Of a stretch of DNA of 64,000 bases, positions 20,639 to 32,443 are shown in pieces. Under the pieces are notes generated by a model. That model was not told the DNA's origin and did no database searches. It saw nothing but the letters and a program-made list of their open reading frames with translations. This DNA is from Marvania coccoides (lineage: Eukaryota > Chlorophyta > Trebouxiophyceae > Chlorellales > Chlorellaceae). The stretch covers positions 744,001-808,000 of the forward strand of contig OY978101.1 in assembly GCA_963854735.1 (NCBI GenBank), read 5' to 3'. Numbering within the stretch: position 1 is the first letter of the stretch; every line of letters starts with the position of its first letter. The translations under genes were made by a program, and so were the position numbers.

Positions 20639-23600
20639 TTAACACACAACTTCTGGCACGGAATCAACAGAGCGCCCCTCCTCCTCCTCCTCGCCGACTG
20701 TGCGCGCGCCCACTAGTTTCAAAATTTGCTGAAAATTGGGGCTCTCTTCGAGCTGGTCAAAGTCTGCCAGCCTCCAGCTCACTCGCAGCTGACCATCCAG
20801 CTCCTCCAGAGACGCCACCTCCAGCCGCCCGCAGCACACATAATCAGCGCGCTGCGGGCGACAGAACAACAGCACGGTCGGATCCACACTCTCATCTGCG
20901 CCCCTTCTTTCTTCCCCTTCCCCTCCTTCGATCTTGAGAGAGTTGCCCTCCGCCGCCGCCGCCGCCGCTGATTTTGCCCGCATTGCCGCTCCGGCGCTGC
21001 CCAGCAGTGTGCGAATCACGGGATGCGCCAGCGTCTGCCCTTTCCCCGGCCACCACGTCATTTCGCAGCTGCTGCTGCTGCCGCCGTTCGCTTCCACCTG
21101 CCTCACTGTAAATTCGTTCGGATATTTCACCGAAGGAACGTTGACAAACAACAAGAACGCTGCATTCGCAAACTGCAGCACGCCACTCCCCCTCGGGAAA
21201 TGCGGCGTCCTGCTGGTGCCGGGCTCCTCTCCGTCCAACGGACTCGCTGCCAGCCGCATCACCGCCAATTTGCCGCCGTCAGGCACAGGGCCGCCTAGGT
21301 ACCGCATCAGCGCGCCCACGTTGCACTGCATCGCTGCCGTGGACCGAGGCCCCCCTCGGGCCGTTACTTGCGCCTGCCAAGGGAGCCCAGACCCCTGCGC
21401 GCCTCTGCCGCGGCGGTAATCATCATAGTCAGGGCGGTCCACAGGGGCAGAGCGTGCGCGTAGCAGCGCAAAGTCGGTGAGCTGGTTGGCAAAGTAGTCG
21501 GTGCCAGCAGGCGCCCAAATGTCTGGATTTTGGTGGGCCAGGGCATCAAAAATGTCAACCAGAGACGCCACGTCGGCAGCGGCGTACTGAAGCTGCGGGG
21601 GGGACAGCGGGCGCGCCCCCCAGTCGCTGCGCTGCTCTTGCTTGTCCAAGGTTACCCCCAGCACCAGCCGGCTGAGCGACGCCAGGCCCAGACGCTTGTA
21701 AGAAGTGCTGCCGTCGCCGACCGCACGAGCCAGGGACAGCGCGTCCACGTGGCCGCGGAAAGGCACGCTGCGGGGCGGGTAGAACGGCGCCCGCAGCGCC
21801 GGAGAAGGAGAAGCTTCATCGCTGCTGTTGCCTTCATGACTTTCTTGTAACCCCGCTGTGTCTTGCTTCGACGCTGCCCTCTCCCCCACCTGTTGAGGAG
21901 GGAGCATCAGCGGGCCCCCAAAGCACGGCAAATAGGGGTACGATTCCGCCAGCCGCTTGCAGTCGTAGCGCAGCCCAAACCCCATTTTCAACACCCTAGC
22001 GTCCCCAAACAACGCTTCTAAACAGTTGCTGAGGGCGCTCTGTGCCGCAGTGAGCGCAATGCGCTCAGCAGGCGCAGCAGGCGCTTCGCAAATTGCCAGC
22101 ATATCGATGAGAAACACGTGGGTGGCACAGCCGATCTGCAGCAGGCTGACCGGGGTTTTGGGCTCTTCCCTGCTGGTGGGTCGCCACTCGCAGTCCATTC
22201 CCACCACCAGCGCTGGCCTCCATGAAGAAAGCCCGTCTTTTCTCTCGACCTCGCCGGAGCTGTTGAGGCGGCGGTGGCGGCGCCGACGCGATGGCAGCGG
22301 TGCGGGCGGAGCAACGGGTGGTTGCGCGTGTTCGTCCTCCAGCTGATGTGCTGGGTCCGCTGTTGTGGCTCTCTGGTGATGCGCCAGTAGAATTGAGGCC
22401 ATTCTTTCTATGCCTGCCATGTCGGAAACCATGACAACATTTTCTGGAGTGATTTTCAGCTCGTACAGCGCCATATCAGGGTCGTACGCTGCTTTAGCAG
22501 TCACAGCGGCATCCAGCTCGGCGACAAGCGCTGCCTCCTCTTCTGCTGCTGCTTCTTCTTCGGAGAGCGGCCACTCTGGCTGGCTCAGAATCTCTAGCTG
22601 GTGCACCACCATGTCCACGACGTGGCCTCTGCAGGAGCATAACTGAATGGTTAAAAAAGCGGCAGATGAATAAAGAGGAAAAAAATTGGGTTTGTAAGCA
22701 CCAAAAATAAACAAAAACAGCAACCCGGAAAAAATATGTCAAAATATATGCGTTGGGATGCTTTTATGAATGTACCTTGACTGGCCGTCTGCTGGTTGCA
22801 CATGCGCCTGAGGTCGGCCCGTCACGCGGATGCTTTGCCCGGGCCTGAGGGCCTTGAACAGGGCTGCTGCAGCGGGGCGGCCGAGTCTCTTTTCCAGCGT
22901 CTTTCCCAGAATGAGCTGCAGCTCGCACGCCACACCGCTGTCGGGGTGGGCCCATAGCCGGCGCAAGTACGCCGCCGAGGTGCTCCTGCCGATCTGCAAT
23001 TCAAAAGCAAGGTGAGGAGTTTGAAAAATGGAGTGTTGTAGGCGAGAAAACGTTCAAGGGGGGGGGATGCTTGGCTGGATGCTCATGCTCACCCGCGGGA
23101 GAGGGCCTGCCGAGGGGGGCACGACGTTCAGGAAGGTCAGCAGGTTAGCTACTTTTCTTTTCTGAGCCACAATTCCCATCACCTCCATCAGCATTTCTTC
23201 TTCTTTGGGCAACCATGGAGACGGCAGCGCAGCCAGCACGCCACGTTTACCTTCAAACTCTTCGCCACTGCTACTGCTGGCCCCTTCAAGGCCCCCATTA
23301 CTAAAATTTCCGTCGTCAGAAGCTGCTGAAGCTGCAGCGACGCTTATCGCTGCGACTTCTGCGGCGGTGGCGCGCTGGAGCTCCTCGCCCAGCATTCTGT
23401 ACTCCAGTTTCCACCCAAAAATGACGTCTGGCGACTCCAGAACCTGAGAGTCCATGATCGTGCGCAGCGGTTGGCGGTGTCCGAAGGGAGGGACTTCCTT
23501 GCAGCGGAGAAAGAAACACGAATGATGAAAATCAGGCCCTGATACTTTTAAAACGCAAAAAAAAACGCTGGTTTGATGTAAAAATACTCCTCTTCTTCGC

Positions 23601-24022
23601 ACCCCTGCAGCCCAGCCAACTTTCTCCAGCAGCTGGCTCCTGGGAGCCATGCTGAGCCTGCTGCGGGGCACCCCAAGGTGAGCCGCCAGCGCCCTCTCCG
23701 CCACGCGATCTTCTAGCCTGAGGATGACTAGGATCACGCCGGGGTCGCCACCGTCCGGGTCTGAGAACACCAGGCATTTTATTGGCGTAGAGGCTGCAGG
23801 CGATTCGTCCGACGGAAGCACCGACAGCCCTCTCTCCTGGATGAATGCATCGATGCGTCCGCTGCCGCTTTCGACAGAAAGTGCGTCTCTGGAAGGCAGC
23901 GTGGCGGGAGCCTGCGAGCGCGGGTCACGAGCTGAGGCCCACGGAAGCCTGCTGAAAATTGATTTAAAAAAAATTCGTCTGGACATCGGGTTGCTTGACG
24001 GCCGAAAGGACATCATCTCCAT
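20639..24022 (-). CDS. YbaK/prolyl-tRNA-editing domain fused to DEDDy 3'-5' exonuclease
   Basis: Minus-strand exons 23603-24022, 23093-23497, 22776-22993 and 20639-22628 join in phase to 1010 residues. Residues about 50-170 match YbaK/ProX trans-editing domains: IKCLVFSDPDGGDPGVILVI, DRVAERALAAHLGV, then VGWAAG spliced to EVPPFGHRQPLRTIMD. These normally hydrolyse mischarged aminoacyl-tRNA. Residues about 275-345 look like an OB-type strand set (GQSIRVTGRP). Residues about 485-690 are a DEDDy exonuclease of the Mut-7/RRP6-like class: VGMDCEW (Asp493, Glu495), LKMGFGLRYDCKRL and YAAADVASLVDIFDAL. The C-terminal 300 residues are conserved-looking (DYVCCGRLEVASLEEL) but unassigned. A role in tRNA quality control is inference. 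Confidence 0.8.
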
Positions 24023-24085
24023 GCAATAATCTGACGACGTCTCGTCTCGATTTTCGCCATTTTAAAATAAAATTGGCGCCTTGCC

Positions 24086-24107
24086 TTTTTTTTTTTTTTT
24101 TTTTTTT
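24086..24107. repeat. poly-T tract beside the assembly gap
   Basis: A run of about 22 T lies 14 nt before the N block; such homopolymers are a common cause of contig breaks. Confidence 0.85.
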
Positions 24108-24121
24108 GAATCTTTCAGTTG

Positions 24122-24321
24122 NNNNNNNNNNNNNNNNNNNNNNNNNNNNNNNNNNNNNNNNNNNNNNNNNNNNNNNNNNNNNNNNNNNNNNNNNNNNNNN
24201 NNNNNNNNNNNNNNNNNNNNNNNNNNNNNNNNNNNNNNNNNNNNNNNNNNNNNNNNNNNNNNNNNNNNNNNNNNNNNNNNNNNNNNNNNNNNNNNNNNNN
24301 NNNNNNNNNNNNNNNNNNNNN
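24122..24321. other. assembly gap of 200 N
   Basis: Exactly 200 N, probably a placeholder of unknown true length. The promoter of the exonuclease gene (-) and the 5' end of the MATE gene (+) fall in or beside it. Confidence 0.95.
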
Positions 24322-26371
24322 GGCCCCCGCTGGGAGACCTCGCCACACACTACAACGAGCCTCTCTCCGGCACTTATTCACCGCAGCACCAAAGACCGCG
24401 GCTGCCCCTGCCACATGGCCCCACCGCCAGCTGCCGCTCCCTCAGCGACGCACTGCAGCTGTCGCTGCAGACATGGGGGGGGAGCCGATGGCCGCCGCAG
24501 ACGCCGCTCCACCCCCCTGGCTGGCCCTGGTGTCTCCCTGGGACCAAGAAATCTTCAGACTTGCAATCCCAGCCCTGTTCAGGTAATAAAAAAAAAAAAA
24601 AACTCCATTTTTTTCACTGACTAAGCAGTTTTCTCTCTTTTTGACGTGCAATAGCATGCTGTTGGATCCCATCATGGGCATGGTGGACACAGCCATCGTG
24701 GGGAGACTGGGCACAGAGCCCCTGGCAGCTGTGGGCGTCTCCACCGTTGTCTACAATTTTTCAAACTTCATCTGGAACTTCCTGCTGTGAGTTAGCACTT
24801 GGCATTCTTCTCTTTTGAAAAAGGCGCCATTGTAGGCGAAATCCATGCAAAATGTGGCTGCTCAACAATCACATTTTCTTTCTTTCTGATGCATTTCATG
24901 TGATGCATTAACGGCCAGTAGTGCGCCTTCTCATTCCCTTATTCACCAAGTTATCTTCATTGCATTATCAACCAACTCGCAGGTACACGACCACCCCCCG
25001 CATCGCCGCTGCTGCCTCCAAGAACGACCGGGCAGGGGTGTCGGCAATCACAGCACAAGGGCTGTGGGTTGCGGCCGCCATCGGCTGCACGATGACCGCT
25101 GTGCTGTGGACGCAGTGTCCCGCCATGTTCCTCAACATGGGGGTCACTCCAGGGGTGCAGGAGCAGGCTGTGGCGTACCTGAGAGGACGCTGCATCGCCT
25201 CGCCCGCCATCTTGATGTTCTACGTGCTGGCCGGCACTTTCCGAGGCTTCAAAGACACCATGTAAGTCCCGCGTAACCACATGCTTGATTCATTACACTT
25301 TTCTGCTCCTCTTGACCTGTTTTTTATAATGTTTTTTGCCAATTTCACTCAAAATGACCATTTCCCCTGTTCCCATCAATTTCATCATTTTTTTCAAAAT
25401 TTAACCCCATTTTTTCCTTCTCTACCTCTCTTATCAACTATTGTAGGACCCCTTTGATGGCCGGCATCATCTCAAACATCGTCCACCTTGGCCTAGACGT
25501 TGCTCTCGTCTTCTGGCTCAATTTGGGAGTGCGTGGCGCCGCTTTGGCCACCTCGTTCTCCCACTGGGCCACACTGCTCATCCTGGGCGCTCTGGTGATG
25601 CGCAAGGGGTACCTGCGGGGTTCCGACCTGCTGCGACCGCCGCGGTGGAGCGAGGTGGCGCCCACGCTGCGCAGCGGCATGCTGCTCAGCACGCGTAGCA
25701 TCTTGGCCATGAGCATGCTGATGTGGGCCACCAAGCTCATCGCGGGGCTGGGCGCGGTGTCTCTGGCAGCCCACGAAATTTTGCGACAAATTTGGGTGTT
25801 CTCCAATCAAGCATTCACTTGTTTGGACATCGCCACGCAATCACTGGTGGCCTACTACCTTGGCCAAAAAGACACCGCCTCTGCCGCGGCAGTCTTCCGC
25901 CGCACGCTGGTGCTGGCTCTGGTGGCTGGCGTCGTGATTTGCGGAGCGCTCCTGGCCTCCCACGCCTCCATCCCCGCCATTTTCACTCGGGACGCGGCCG
26001 TGGTGGCCCAGGCGGCGCTGGCGCTGCCCCTCATCGCCCTGTTTTTGCCGCTGGACGCTGCTGCATCGGTGATGGATGGGGTCTTGCTGGGGAGCCAGCA
26101 GGCGGCGTGGATGAGCAAAACCATGATTGCGACAGCAGCGGTGTGCTCCGTGGGGCTGTTTGCGGCGCAGAGCAGGGGGTGGGGGTTAGTGCTGACGTGG
26201 GCGGTGATTAAGTTTTTGACGGTGGGGCGGTTGATTGGCAATGCGTGGCGGCTGTGGTCGGCGGAGTCGCCGCTGACGCCGCATCTGGGGCAGAAGCAGC
26301 AGAAGAAGGTCAAGGCGGAGGCGCAGCTGCCCGCGGGAGAGAGCGGCGGTGCTGCAGGAGCGGCTGCGTAA
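24322..26371 (+). CDS. MATE-family efflux transporter, plastid type, 5' end in gap
   Basis: Exons (gap)-24582, 24655-24786, 24983-25261 and 25447-26371. From the first visible ATG (24473) the protein is 481 residues. The frame is open back to the gap and reads like a transit peptide (RHTLQRASLRHLF and more Arg/Ala-rich sequence), so the true start is probably in the N block. MATE hallmarks: IFRLAIPALF, then PIMGMVDTAIVGRLGTEPLAAVGVS in helices 1-2, TPRIAAAASKND, AYLRGRCIASPAILMFYVLAGTFRG in helix 6, and AHEILRQIWVFSNQAFTCLD in the second half. The pattern fits the plant EDS5/DTX44-47 DinF-like group, chloroplast membrane proteins that exchange organic solutes for H+ or Na+. The substrate is unknown. 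The C-terminal tail is Lys/Gln/Ala-rich. Confidence 0.88.
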
Positions 26372-27085
26372 TATAGTTGAAAACTACGTAGCCTGCTGTG
26401 AGTTCTTCAATCGGCTTTTGAGTCTGTCTCAGGTCGGGTTTGCTTCCAACATGATGAATTTTTTGCTTCTTGCTGACGAATGAGGCAGGCCTTCCTGGTC
26501 AATGATTCTTTTAACAGTTTTAGTGAATGCGTGCTTGAGGGGGGGTAATGGGGTGGGGGGTTGGGAAAAACAACTGAACTGAATGAATGCGAATGAATGC
26601 TGTGTAAGCTAATGGTGTGGTATTGGTATTGCTTTTGCTCGCGTGGCTGTTGTTCCGGCAATTGCCTTCGAAAGCTTGATTCTTAACGCGATCGTATGTA
26701 AACGACAGGTCGTCTATCCCGTTTTGTCGCGAATTCGTGTCGAAAAGCCTTAAGAAGGTTGAGATGCAAAAGGTAAAATGTACAAGAGTCTCTCCCATGC
26801 TTGCTGTACAACTCCTTGCGATGGAAGAATTGCATATTAACTTAGAAATGTACGTGGGAAGGGAACCAGACGTTCATTTTCCAAATTAAGATTGGGGTTG
26901 TGTATTTCTTCACAAAAGACGCAGTCGTTCATATTTTCCCTTGCCCGCTGACTGCTAGATAATTAATTTTTGAAAATCGAAATCGAATTGGCTTCGAGCG
27001 CGACGAACATCTACCAGCGGCGTATGACTAGTGAAATCGTTCGCAGCTTCCTTGCTGGGCATTCTCAACCCGCGGCCGGTCTTCA
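26372..27085. other. intergenic region
   Basis: About 710 bp between the MATE gene and the DUF789 gene cluster. It holds a short G-rich stretch (26536-26562) and repeated GAATGAATGC units near 26580-26600. No gene is supported. Confidence 0.45.
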
Positions 27086-27274
27086 TTAAATTAAATCGTC
27101 ATTAAATAAATTGTCTTTGTGTGAGGGTTTTGGCCAGCCCCGACGACTCTGTTTCACGTCCTCTTTCAATTCGTTCAAGTAAGATTTTAATTCTTCTTGT
27201 GCTGCCTCTTGAACCGCATTGGCCGATCTAGAAAGTGATCGTCGAGTTCTCCCACTGCCTGGCAGAGCTCCCAT
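27086..27274 (-). CDS. possible 62-residue charged helical protein
   Basis: An ATG-initiated minus-strand frame of 62 codons. Its C-terminal two thirds reads as a charged amphipathic helix (AQEELKSYLNELKEDVKQSR) followed by PKPSHKDNLFNDDLI and a stop. The start (27274) is divergent from the ATG chosen for the DUF789 gene (27447), with 172 bp between. No family is recognised and no intron supports it, so this may be a chance frame. Confidence 0.3.
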   Translation of the reverse strand: MGALPGSGRTRRSLSRSANAVQEAAQEELKSYLNELKEDVKQSRRGWPKPSHKDNLFNDDLI

Positions 27275-27446
27275 CTCTTCAGCAGCCCTTCCAATTGTTC
27301 ACACGTGTCTGAAATTCAACGCAGGTCGATCGAACGCGGCAGCTTTGGAGGCCGAGCCGCTGGGGAGCCGAGCTCCGGACGATCTAGAGGATAATCAACG
27401 TGGAACTCGCAGAAAGACGCCCGCATTTGGCTCCCAGAGCGATCTG

Positions 27447-30216
27447 ATGGCGTCAGCCTCTATCGCTCCAATGGATGCCTCTGGCGCTGCCTTCGCGAGC
27501 CCCCTGCCACAGCCTGACGCCGCGTATGAGGAGACTACACGCCCCCGCAGGCAGGGCAAGCACCGGCGGCCAAATTCCGCTGCTTCATCGCCGCGACCAG
27601 CCTCGGCTGCGGGCTCCGCTGGCTCTTCTGCTGCTTCTGGCGCAGCACAGCCCTCGGGGTGGCGCCCCGACGCGCAGGCGGCGTTGAGCTACGGCATGCC
27701 GTACGCTTTCGCTGACGGCCGAGAACGTAAGCGTCCATCTCACTGGGTTTTCCCTTGATATTCTTCGGCTGAAGTTTCCAATCCTTTTCCGTGTTTCCAC
27801 CCAATAGAGCCCAATTCTTCAAATTTTTCGTGCACGACACCTTGACTTCCCTCCTCTTTCCCTCGCAATCGATCCCAGCCATTTATTCTTACTCCCACCC
27901 ATCGCATATTGCTTATTATATATTTTTGGTGTGAATGCAGTGCTGGCGGTGAGCATACCAGGCAGGGACTGCTACTCCCTGACCCCCATGCTCATCCACG
28001 CTGGCCACGCCGTAGTGCCCCACCTGGCATGGGAGTGGCCAGCGTTCGCAGCAGCGCAGCAGCAGCAGCAACAAGCGCAGCAGTACGCATTCAGCGGCGG
28101 CAGCGGCAGTGGGCGACACGCACGGACGCCGCAGCCCCAGCAGCAGCAGTCTTTCCACCAGGCGTACAGAGGGAATGTGCAGTACCCCTCTCGTCGCGGC
28201 CAAAACCAGCGGCAGTCGCTGCCGCCGCAGCAGCAATCCAACGGCGGCCGACAGCACAGTTGTCAAAATGGCAGCTGCGGGGAGCTGCCGATTGGGCGGC
28301 GGCGAGGGAACAACAACAATATCATCACCGCCGATGTGAGCTCTGCGAGCGTGTACTCTGAGCCAGTGCTGCAGGCCGCGCCCAGCGCGGCTACGTTGCC
28401 TCCCTCGGAGGGCGACAGCAGCAGCGTTACCGGCACCGTCTACTCCGCTCCAGCCAGTCCAGAGCTGAACAGGCGCAACCACCGCTCAGCTGGGCGCAAT
28501 TACCCCCACCACCCCCACGGCAACGCCCACCAGTCGCAACACGCTCGCCAGCAGCAGCAAAATCACTACCGTCACAACGATTACTACAGAGGTGGCGGCG
28601 GGGGCCCCCGGCACCACCGGGCGCGTTCTGCCGCGTCGGCAATGTCGCTGGACGCCCTCCCCTCGGTGCTGGACTCCAGCGAAGACGCTCCCGACCTCGA
28701 GCGCTTCCTGCAGGCAGCCACTCCTGCCATCGCGTGCCCCCGCTCGCCGGAAGCGGTGGCGGCGCTGCGGCTGTCGGACCTATGGGTGTTCTACGAGCGC
28801 CCCAGCGTGTTTGGGCTGGAGTGCACAACCCTGGGGGGGCCAAGGGGCCCCTCCAACTCCTACTTTGTGCCCTACCTGTCAGCGGTGAATTTGTACGTGC
28901 CCGTGGGGGGCGATGACGAGGAAGAAAGCAGCACAGCACGCGCAGCAGCAGCGGAGGAGGCGGGAGATGATGTGGATGGTGCAGGAGAGACGTTCTGGTA
29001 CCCTCAAGGGCTGGAGAGTTGGCCTTCTAGCATGCGGTTGGCGTTTTCCTGGGCGGCCAGTGAGCACGTGGGGGACCGGCCCCCCATGCACGCGCGCATC
29101 GCGGAGCTGAGCGGCGGGCGGCAGGACCACCTGCTGACGTCGTCTCGGCTGTTGGATCTACACCCCTACAGCTGGTACTCAGTTGCTTGGTACCCTGTGT
29201 ATAGAATTCCCGACGCCCCCCTCACGGCGCGGTTTTTGACGTTCCACTCGCTGGCGCCGATGTGGGAGGCGGCGAAAGCGGCGGAGGCGCAGGCGGCGGA
29301 CGCTGCGGACCAGCGGAGGGCTGCCAGCGGGCTCACTGCGGCGGCAGCAGAAGCGGCCGGGGCGGCTGCAGCTGCAGCCAGCTACAAGCTGATGTTGGAA
29401 GCGGGGAACCACGCGAGCGGCGCTGGCGGTGTTGGCGCCGCAAACTGCAGCGCGAGCGGCGTTGTGACGCCCACGGCGGTGCTGTCAACAGCGGGGGCCT
29501 TCCCAGGCTCGCCGCTGTCGTCTGACGCCACCATGATGCCGCAGGGAGGCGCCTCGGGGGTGTGCTCATCCGCAGCGACTACTTTGGGCACTGGCAGCGC
29601 CTCGGGGGGCCTTCAATCTCGCCCGCTGTCGGTTGTGAGTGTTCCTGCCACTGCCAGCGAGTCCACGACCTCCGTGGACCCCTTCGGCAGCCTGGCGCCT
29701 TCCCCTGCAGGCTCCGACTCGGGCGACGACCGCCCCACGGCGCTGTGGAGCGGCACGGGCAGCGACGGCGGCAGCGCCGCCGCCACGGCCGCCGCCGGGG
29801 CGCTCACTGCCCCCGCGGTGGGGCTGTGCTGGCACACGGCTGGCTCTGCGGCAGGGGAGAACTGGACGGACACTTTGGTGACCGTGAACCTGCCTGGAGA
29901 ACCCTTAAGAAGAGGTTTAATGTGCGGTGACGCCCTGCCGGGCCCCTCCAACGCCAGCGTGGCTGGGGTGTGGCCGCACGCCGCGGTGATCCGCAAAGAT
30001 TACCCCCTGGCCAAAGGAGGCCCGCTGTCGTGGGAGATTCAGCTGGAGGAGCTGGAGGAGGGCGCCAGGCGGCTTGCGCTCAGACAGGGGCTGGTGAAGA
30101 CGACAGCCGAGACTGCTGCTAGAAACAGTGGCGGAGGGCAGCCGTTGGGCGAGGGGGAGGAGGAGAGGGAGAGCTGCTGTCCTGACTACGACTTCTTTGC
30201 ATCTCGCAGAAGATAA
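27447..30216 (+). CDS. DUF789 family protein
   Basis: Exons 27447-27726 and 27941-30216 give 851 residues (phase 1 junction). DUF789 is a plant/algal domain of unknown function. Its marks are spread over about residues 330-790: LERFLQAATPAI, LRLSDLWVFYERPSVFG, NSYFVPYLSAVNLYV, LLDLHPYSWYSVAWYPVYRIP, ARFLTFHSLAPMW and a late strand around AVGLCWHTAG. Between these lie very long Ala/Gly/Ser and Gln/His-rich low-complexity insertions, including poly-Gln (QQQQQQ) after the first 150 residues. The frame is open to 27219 without an ATG, so the true start could be an upstream exon. A GTCGAT-preceding acceptor-like CGCAG near 27323 is one possibility. Confidence 0.8.
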
Positions 30217-31058
30217 CACAGCACTTCGAGCTCGCTGCTTTCTTCCTTTTTGTGCCAGGCAAGGTTTTTATTTGTTCGTGGTCACTCTCCCTCGCTCGCT
30301 CTCTCTTTATCTCTCATTTCATTTCGCTTTTCGCGCAAAGTCTGAAAATTAACAACACTACTGGAAGAAATCCAAGTTCACATGCCCAGTGTACTTCAAA
30401 ACCTAATGAACTTTAGCACACCCGTGTCAACTGTTTTTCTGTTTCCTTTTGATGATAAATACCTTACGATGCGATCTACCAAAACGCATATGAAAAAACG
30501 CTTTCATTTCAACTTTTTTTTGTTTCCCTCCTTTCTTCTCTTCCCCCCCCTTCCCTTTCTTTTCCGTTTTTTTGTACTCGCTAAAAGCACTTTTGATCGC
30601 TCTGTTGCTTGACCAAGCCAAGCGAATAATTAATTTCGAGTGTGGGTGTTTTCCTTTTTGTGGCGCTTTCTGAACAAACTGAGTACTCTTTCTTTCTTTT
30701 CCCTTTCCCCTCTTATTATTCTCGCTTTTGAGACTTTTTTTTGAGACCCAAAAAATGCGCTTCTGTCATATTCGGCAGCAGAGCTGGCCTTCCTCGTATG
30801 TGGCCATTGTCCTTTAGGGTTTTTTTCTTCTTCTTTTATTATCACTTCCGATACGCCGCATGAGCCTTTTGCCGTTTTTAAACAGCGGCGAGTTTCTTAC
30901 GAAATATCAACAATAATCAAACAGTATTTCTCGTCGACTGCGGTCTCTCTCTACGCTGTGAACTTTTGCAATGCATCCGAAAACGCATTATTCTGTATGG
31001 GTGCTGCTGTGAGCAGTGCAGCATTTCATCTGTAACCACCGGAATAAAAACATCGGCA
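30217..31058. other. intergenic region
   Basis: About 840 bp of pyrimidine-rich sequence (many TTTC/CCCTTT runs) between the DUF789 gene and the next plus-strand gene. I see no gene in it. Confidence 0.45.
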
Positions 31059-31796
31059 ATGCAGAGCGACCGCCAGCTGATGTGCAAGGTGATGGAACAG
31101 ACCTGCCAGGAACGACTGCAATGTAAGTTCATATCAGCAAAAATAACGGAAAAAATGGCGCCATTTGCTTAGTCAGCAAAAGTGTGCTGACTCTTTCGGA
31201 ATAATTCCCACGCGCATCGTTGAAATTAAATCTGCCGCTATTGAAGAGACTCCTTAGTTCTATTTTTCGCATACAAATCGCTTTATATAGACATGGAGGA
31301 TGATATGAATATTGCTGGTGAACCTGCGCTGAGTGGAGAGGCAGGCCTCACCTTCGCCTCCGCCAAGGCCGCTGGCGATCATGGACATGCTGATGATGAG
31401 CTGCACGCGGGTGAGGATCGGGCAATTAGAGAATCTTGAACGACACCATTTTACTACATCGGCGATTTTTTTTATTTTTTTTTGGGGTGCTTACATTTCA
31501 TCATTGGGGTTATGTTTCGTCTTCCAACGTCTCTAATCAATTGATCCTATGCAGGCTTCATCACCAAGCAAACTCCACTTCCCGCTGCCACTCCTGGACC
31601 TCCTCAAGGCGGCCATGCCGACGCCGGCGTCTCTCGTGACGCCATGGAGGGCCTGGTCTTGGAGCGTGCCGAGCTGCGTGAGCCGGCACTCAGCGCTGAG
31701 GCAGGAGCAACCGACCAAGCGGCGCGAGTTACTGGTGGCTTTGTTGACGAGAAACTGCACGCTGGCTTCATTTCCAAGCAGACTGGCTGCCAGTAG
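31059..31796 (+). CDS. small disordered protein with a repeated LHAGFI(T/S)KQT motif
   Basis: Exons 31059-31122, 31291-31410 and 31555-31796 join in phase to 141 residues. The acidic, Ala/Gly-rich protein carries the same motif twice: DDELHAGFITKQT near the middle and DEKLHAGFISKQTGCQ at the very C-terminus. The first copy is created across the second splice junction, which supports the model. Each copy is preceded by a segment with EPALS(G/A)E. Composition is hydrophilic with no membrane segment or signal peptide, as in stress-related disordered proteins. I do not recognise a family. The frame is open upstream of 31059 to another ATG at about 30970. Confidence 0.65.
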
Positions 31797-31844
31797 GAGC
31801 TGGGATTGGTGAAAAATTACAGAGAGCCATTTGAGTTTTATAGT

Positions 31845-31849
31845 TGTAA
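31845..31849 (+). terminator. TGTAA polyadenylation motif (small repeat protein gene)
   Basis: TGTAA about 50 nt after the stop codon of the three-exon gene. Confidence 0.45.
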
Positions 31850-31887
31850 TACAAAGCAATGCTGACAGAACAAAACACTCGGTAATT

Positions 31888-31909
31888 GGGGGGGGGGGGG
31901 GGGGGGGGG
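31888..31909. repeat. poly-G homopolymer tract
   Basis: Twenty-two consecutive G in the intergenic region; length may be unreliable. Confidence 0.9.
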
Positions 31910-32443
31910 CGCGGTATGCGCGCTCCTCTTTGCATTTATGGGGGTGTACAGTCTGAAAGAGAAGAAAAAACTCGCTTATAAGAATAAAATTGAATGGTGT
32001 TTTGGAAAGAATGTAACTATGTCTTTGCCATGAAACAAACCGAAGGAAAAAAATCAAAGAGGACAAAATGATTTTTTGGGGGGGGGACAAACGATGGGAA
32101 AGCGTGTGTCGAGATCCGAAAGAGTGCGAGAATGAGAGCCACCCCAGCAGATTTTGGTTGGTCACTGCCGTCTGGGAAGAAGAAAAAAGGAAAGAAAAGT
32201 TTTGTGTCAAGGTTGACGCTCACGCAAATCAAAGTGAAAGGAAGAAACAAAAAGATAACAAAGGAATAACCAGCGGGGGGGAAGAGAAAAGCAAGATGAC
32301 ATATACACGGAAAAAAATATATAAAATGCACTCGAGTGTAATGAATTGTTACCGCTTAACTAATTCAAATAATTAAAATGTACAACGCTCGACAGTGTGG
32401 CGAGTTTTTTTTGGTTTTCGACAAAGCTTCTTCCTTGCGCTTT

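Larger units (their letters stand above)
31797..32443. other. convergent intergenic region with poly-G tract
   Basis: About 650 bp between converging genes with a pure G run at 31888-31909 and purine-rich sequence after it. No gene is seen. Confidence 0.5.
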
